Source: Microbacterium invictum (GTDB taxonomy: Bacteria > Actinomycetota > Actinomycetes > Actinomycetales > Microbacteriaceae). Taken from it: 64,000 nucleotides of DNA. A program made the position numbers and the translations under genes. The notes under the pieces were generated by a model. It was not told where the DNA came from. It was given only the letters and a program-made list of their open reading frames with translations, and searched no databases. Position 1 is the stretch's first letter, and the number at the start of each line of letters is the position of its first letter. Positions 61,205 through 64,000 of this stretch are shown here, one piece after another. The stretch is taken from the NCBI RefSeq assembly GCF_034421375.1, contig NZ_CP139779.1:2108001-2172000 (forward strand), in the 5' to 3' direction.

Positions 61205-61816
61205 CTATTTCTGCGCGATCACCCGGGGCAGATCCTGCCAGAGGCGATCGACCTGGGCCAGGGTGTCCGCCAGCGGGGCCGCGGTGTCGACGACGACGTC
61301 GGCGAGCGCGAGGCGGGCTTCGTCCGAGACCTGCGCGGCGATGCGGGCCTGCGCGTCCGCCTCGGTGAAGCCACGGAGGTCGATCAGCCGCTGCCGCCGG
61401 ATCGCGGCAGGAGCGTGGGCGACGATGATCAGGTCCCACGGGTCGTCGGCGCGCGTCTCCGCCAGGAGGGGGACGTCGTAGACGATCACCGCGTCCGGGT
61501 CCGAGGCGAGGGCCGCCGCGAACCGACGGGCCGACTCGGCGCGCACCGCGGGGTGCACGATGGCGTTCATGCGCCGAACGGCGGCCGGATCGCCGAACGT
61601 GCGGCCGGCGAGGGCCCCTCGGTCGAGGCTGCCGTCCTCGCGGATGATGTCGTCGCCGAATTCCCCGGCCAACGCGTCGAGGACGGCCGACCCCGGCTGC
61701 TGGACGTCGCGGACGATCGCGTCCGCATCGACGACGACGGCGCCGTGTTCGGCCAGCCGGCGGGCGATGGTCGACTTTCCCGAGGCGATCCCGCCGGTCA
61801 GCGCGAGCAGTGGCAT
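61205..61816 (-). CDS. coaE: Dephospho-CoA kinase
   Basis: 203 aa from ATG 61816 (MPLLALTGGIASGKST); an upstream ATG at 61843 is not favoured. P-loop GGIASGKST, then DADAIVRDVQQPGS, VYDVPLLAETRADD and IAHAPAAIRRQRLIDLRG-type lid (VAHAPAAIRRQRLIDLRG). Final step of CoA synthesis. Normal length for the short bacterial form; no C-terminal UPF0157 fusion as in mycobacterial CoaE. Confidence 0.95.
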   Translation of the reverse strand: MPLLALTGGIASGKSTIARRLAEHGAVVVDADAIVRDVQQPGSAVLDALAGEFGDDIIREDGSLDRGALAGRTFGDPAAVRRMNAIVHPAVRAESARRFAAALASDPDAVIVYDVPLLAETRADDPWDLIIVAHAPAAIRRQRLIDLRGFTEADAQARIAAQVSDEARLALADVVVDTAAPLADTLAQVDRLWQDLPRVIAQK

Positions 61817-61867
61817 GCATCGAGCATGCCATGTCGAAGACATCCGGCGCCGGGAGCCCGCACGCTC

Positions 61868-61873
61868 TAGAAT
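61868..61873 (+). promoter_or_regulatory. -10 element TAGAAT for the response-regulator gene
   Basis: Good -10 hexamer; predicted start near 61880 gives a leader of about 45 nt with GAGG at 61914-61917 before GTG 61925. Confidence 0.5.
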
Positions 61874-61924
61874 GGGCGGATCGGACGCACCCCCGAACGC
61901 GGCCGAAGCGAGCGAGGCAGCGCG

Positions 61925-62296
61925 GTGCCACAGTCAGCCGTCGTGATCGAAGATGAGGCCGACATCCGGTCGCTCATCTCCCTCGTGCTGGAATCGGCGG
62001 GTTACTCCGTCCACACCGCCGACAACGGAGTCGACGGCGTGGAGGTGGTGCGCCGTGTCGAGCCCGAGGTGGTGACCCTCGACATCAGCATGCCCGGCAT
62101 CGACGGGTACGAGACCGCGCGACGCATCCGGACGTTCAGTCGCACCCACATCATCATGATCACGGCGTTCGTGCAGGAGTCCGATGCGCAGCAGGGGCTG
62201 GACGCCGGCGCCGACGAGTATCTGCGCAAGCCCTTCCGCCCTCGCGAGCTCCGCGCCCGCATCGAAGCGCTGTCGACGGCGCGTCGACCCGAGTAG
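61925..62296 (+). CDS. Single-domain response regulator (REC only)
   Basis: 123 aa, GTG start with GAGG seven bases upstream. Complete receiver domain: acidic pair E9/D10 in VIEDEADI, phospho-acceptor D53 in VTLDISMPGIDG, Thr80 in IMITAF and Lys102 in YLRKPF. No output domain, so it acts by protein contacts, like CheY or Spo0F. Its stop is 3 bp from the stop of the convergent degenerate-GGDEF gene, which is followed upstream by a histidine kinase, its probable phosphodonor. Confidence 0.9.
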   Translation: MPQSAVVIEDEADIRSLISLVLESAGYSVHTADNGVDGVEVVRRVEPEVVTLDISMPGIDGYETARRIRTFSRTHIIMITAFVQESDAQQGLDAGADEYLRKPFRPRELRARIEALSTARRPE

Positions 62297-62299
62297 GCC

Positions 62300-63478
62300 T
62301 CAGGCGTCTGCGCTGCGGGCGACCACGACGGCGGAGTCGGCACTCGAGAAGCCGCTCACCGCGCTGCGTCGCGCGACGCGCAGGAGCGTGCCGGCGTCGT
62401 AGCCCACCACGTCGGTCAGCGCCACCCCGACGCCGACGACGGGAAGACCCACCCCGGAGAGCTGGCCGAGCGCGTCGAAACTCCCGCGATACAGGGTCAT
62501 GGCCTCTCGCCGCGCGGCGCTGGGCGAGGACGCGGCCGTGACGAGCACGATCCCGCCCTCGCCGTCCTCGCCCATCACCGAGAACAGCGGGGCGTGGGCG
62601 CGCACCGCCTCGCGCCACACGGTGATCGCCTCGCGCCGCGCCTCGTCGCCGAAGGCGGTGGCGATGTGGGCGAGATCGTCGAGCCGGACCTCGATGACGG
62701 TGAGCGCGACCCCTCGGACGGCGGCGCGGGCGACGACCGAGTCGAGCGTCGCCCCGAACCTGCCCTCCGTGAGGATGCCGGTGACCATGTCGTCCGCGCC
62801 CGCGAGCACCCGCTGGTGGCGGAGCTCCGCCCGACCGGCGCGTAGAACCGACGTCACGATGACGGCGACGACGATGAGGATGACGGTGAGTATCCCGACG
62901 GCGATGCTTCCGAACCAGGCCTGGAAGAACGGGTCGTCCGGCCCCAGCACCAGGAAGGCCACCAGCCGGGCGAGGAAGAACGCTCCCTCGATCAGGAGCA
63001 CGCCTCCCAGCACCCATGCCGTCCGCGCCGCGCCGAGCACGCCCCGGAAGCACTCGACTCCTGCCGCCGCGGCCAGGACGACGAGCGAACCGAACGTCCA
63101 GGTCGCGCCCGCCCAATCGCCGACGAGGGGAGCCTCGACGACGGTGGCCGCCGCCACGAGGGCGCTGAGACCGAGCACGACGGCCGTCGCCGTGCGATAG
63201 GTCCGCCCGTTGTAGAGGCGGCACGCGATCCACATCGCGCCCGTGCCCGCCACGAAGGCCGCATTCCCGGCGACCACCGCCCAGAACGCCTCGGGATCGG
63301 CCGCCCAGGCGAGATAGAGCAAGGACGTCAGGATTGCGCCCAGGAATCCGAGCGCCCACACCCGGCCCGCGGCTTCGTCCCGGCGCAGAACGGTTTCGAG
63401 CAGGAACACCGTGCCGGCGACGAAGACCACGAGGGCCGTCATCACCGCGGTCGTCACCAGGTCGAGTTCGGCGAGCAT
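62300..63478 (-). CDS. Membrane protein with degenerate GGDEF-like domain
   Basis: 392 aa from ATG 63478, sharing one base with the kinase stop (TGATG). N-terminal half has about six to eight transmembrane helices (residues 8-225). The C-terminal 165 residues follow the GGDEF fold order: DDMVTGILTEGRFGATLD for the usual D-x-LTGL-x-NR-x-F start, VIEVRLDDLAHIATAFGDEA for the LDLDxFKxINDxxGH segment, and MGEDGEGGIVLVTAA where RxGGDEF should be. The signature loop is GEDGEGG, so diguanylate cyclase activity is unlikely; it may bind nucleotide or act as a receptor/scaffold. Domain assignment is by pattern and moderately sure. Confidence 0.75.
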   Translation of the reverse strand: MLAELDLVTTAVMTALVVFVAGTVFLLETVLRRDEAAGRVWALGFLGAILTSLLYLAWAADPEAFWAVVAGNAAFVAGTGAMWIACRLYNGRTYRTATAVVLGLSALVAAATVVEAPLVGDWAGATWTFGSLVVLAAAAGVECFRGVLGAARTAWVLGGVLLIEGAFFLARLVAFLVLGPDDPFFQAWFGSIAVGILTVILIVVAVIVTSVLRAGRAELRHQRVLAGADDMVTGILTEGRFGATLDSVVARAAVRGVALTVIEVRLDDLAHIATAFGDEARREAITVWREAVRAHAPLFSVMGEDGEGGIVLVTAASSPSAARREAMTLYRGSFDALGQLSGVGLPVVGVGVALTDVVGYDAGTLLRVARRSAVSGFSSADSAVVVARSADA

Positions 63479-64000
63479 CAGACCTCCCCCGCACCGGGCC
63501 GGGTGGCGGGGAGCGTGACGGTGAAGGTCGACCCCACCCCGAGGACGCTCGTCACCGTGATGTCGCCGCCGTGGGCGCGGACGATGTCGCGGCTGATCGC
63601 GAGGCCGAGTCCGGTACCCGAGACGGTCGAGGACCGGACGGCGACTCCTCGGTAGTACCGCTGGAAGAGCGCATCGGTGTCCTCCTCCGTCATCCCCACC
63701 CCCGTGTCCTCCACGACGATCGCCGTCCACCGCCCCGTGGTGGCGGACTGGAGGGAAACCCGTCCGCCCTCGCGGTTGTACTTGACAGCGTTGGACAGCA
63801 GATTGTCGACCACCTGCGCGAGCCGCCGCGGGTCGACATAGGCGTGGGCGGGCCGCAGGCGCGCGGTGTCGATGGTGACCCCGCGCTCCCCGGCGCGCAG
63901 GACGAGCGACTCGACGGCCGCACGGATGACTTCGGAGACCTCGACGACCTCGGGCTGCATGACCAGTTCGACCCGATCGTCCGCCGCCGCCGACGCGGTG
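63478..64000 (-). CDS. Sensor histidine kinase, C-terminal part (5' end outside window)
   Basis: About 173 residues seen; the frame is open to the window edge. HATPase domain complete: N box NLLSNAVKYN, G1 VVEDTGVGM, F box region LFQRYYRG, G2 SGTGLGLAIS, and terminal GSTFTVTLPATRP. The phospho-accepting His and sensor region lie beyond the edge. Translationally coupled (TGATG) to the degenerate-GGDEF gene and near a REC-only regulator, so the three look like one signalling unit. Confidence 0.9.
   Translation of the reverse strand, partial: TASAAADDRVELVMQPEVVEVSEVIRAAVESLVLRAGERGVTIDTARLRPAHAYVDPRRLAQVVDNLLSNAVKYNREGGRVSLQSATTGRWTAIVVEDTGVGMTEEDTDALFQRYYRGVAVRSSTVSGTGLGLAISRDIVRAHGGDITVTSVLGVGSTFTVTLPATRPGAGEV

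Overview
The window is a very GC-rich, densely packed chromosomal segment of an actinobacterium. Gene content (WhiA, RbpA, OpcA, the two-protein GlgA/GlgC pair, an L31 type B, a Suf operon beside ctaA/ctaB, heme-A oxidase assembly genes), GTG/TTG starts and frequent leaderless promoters of the form TANNNT-N5..8-start point to Actinomycetota. The mix of genes suggests Microbacteriaceae, most likely a Microbacterium-like organism; that placement is inference from content, not from a marker-gene tree.

Layout. 1-9.9 kb is amino-acid and fatty-acid catabolism. It starts with a methylcrotonyl-CoA carboxylase-type pair (alpha cut by the window edge) with a divergent TetR regulator and two matching operator-like palindromes, then a Tat-exported phosphoesterase. 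Next comes a branched-chain 2-oxoacid dehydrogenase operon (E1alpha-E1beta-E2) with a divergent Lrp/AsnC regulator; together these would cover much of leucine/BCAA degradation. 9.8-13.5 kb holds a DMT exporter beside a CGNR zinc-finger regulator, an alpha/beta hydrolase, a DnaQ-like exonuclease and rpmE2. 13.5-22.8 kb holds an orphan ABC ATPase, divergent glgA/glgC, serB, fabG, small membrane proteins, SURF1, an ABC-F protein and bioY. 22.9-27.9 kb is an iron-siderophore uptake operon (lipoprotein, two permeases, ATPase, siderophore-interacting reductase) behind a clear IdeR/DtxR box.

27.9-37.9 kb carries an MFS exporter, a MalY-like C-S lyase, the suf operon (sufB-sufD-Rieske ferredoxin-sufC-DUF59), ctaA, a DUF559 protein and ctaB. 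38.2-46.5 kb is a complete pentose-phosphate operon tkt-tal-pgi-zwf-opcA-pgl. 46.5-50.2 kb on the other strand is rbpA, secG and the triose block tpiA-pgk-gap. 50.3-61.8 kb is sodA, whiA, rapZ, uvrC, uvrA, a VOC protein, uvrB, a Gly-rich unknown and coaE. The right edge holds a small signalling module: a REC-only response regulator facing a membrane protein with a degenerate GGDEF domain and a histidine kinase cut by the window end.

Most of the window is ordinary housekeeping. I found no CRISPR array, prophage, insertion sequence, rRNA or tRNA, and no clear previously undescribed system. The most noteworthy signals are small: an 88-bp perfect direct repeat with internal dyad symmetry around the DUF559 gene, the REC/degenerate-GGDEF/kinase module, the paired GTTA-N8-TAAC operators, a five-copy heptamer upstream of uvrA, a C-rich G-poor tract after ctaA that looks like a Rho loading site, the absence of yvcK between whiA and rapZ, and a suf locus without sufR, sufS or sufU.
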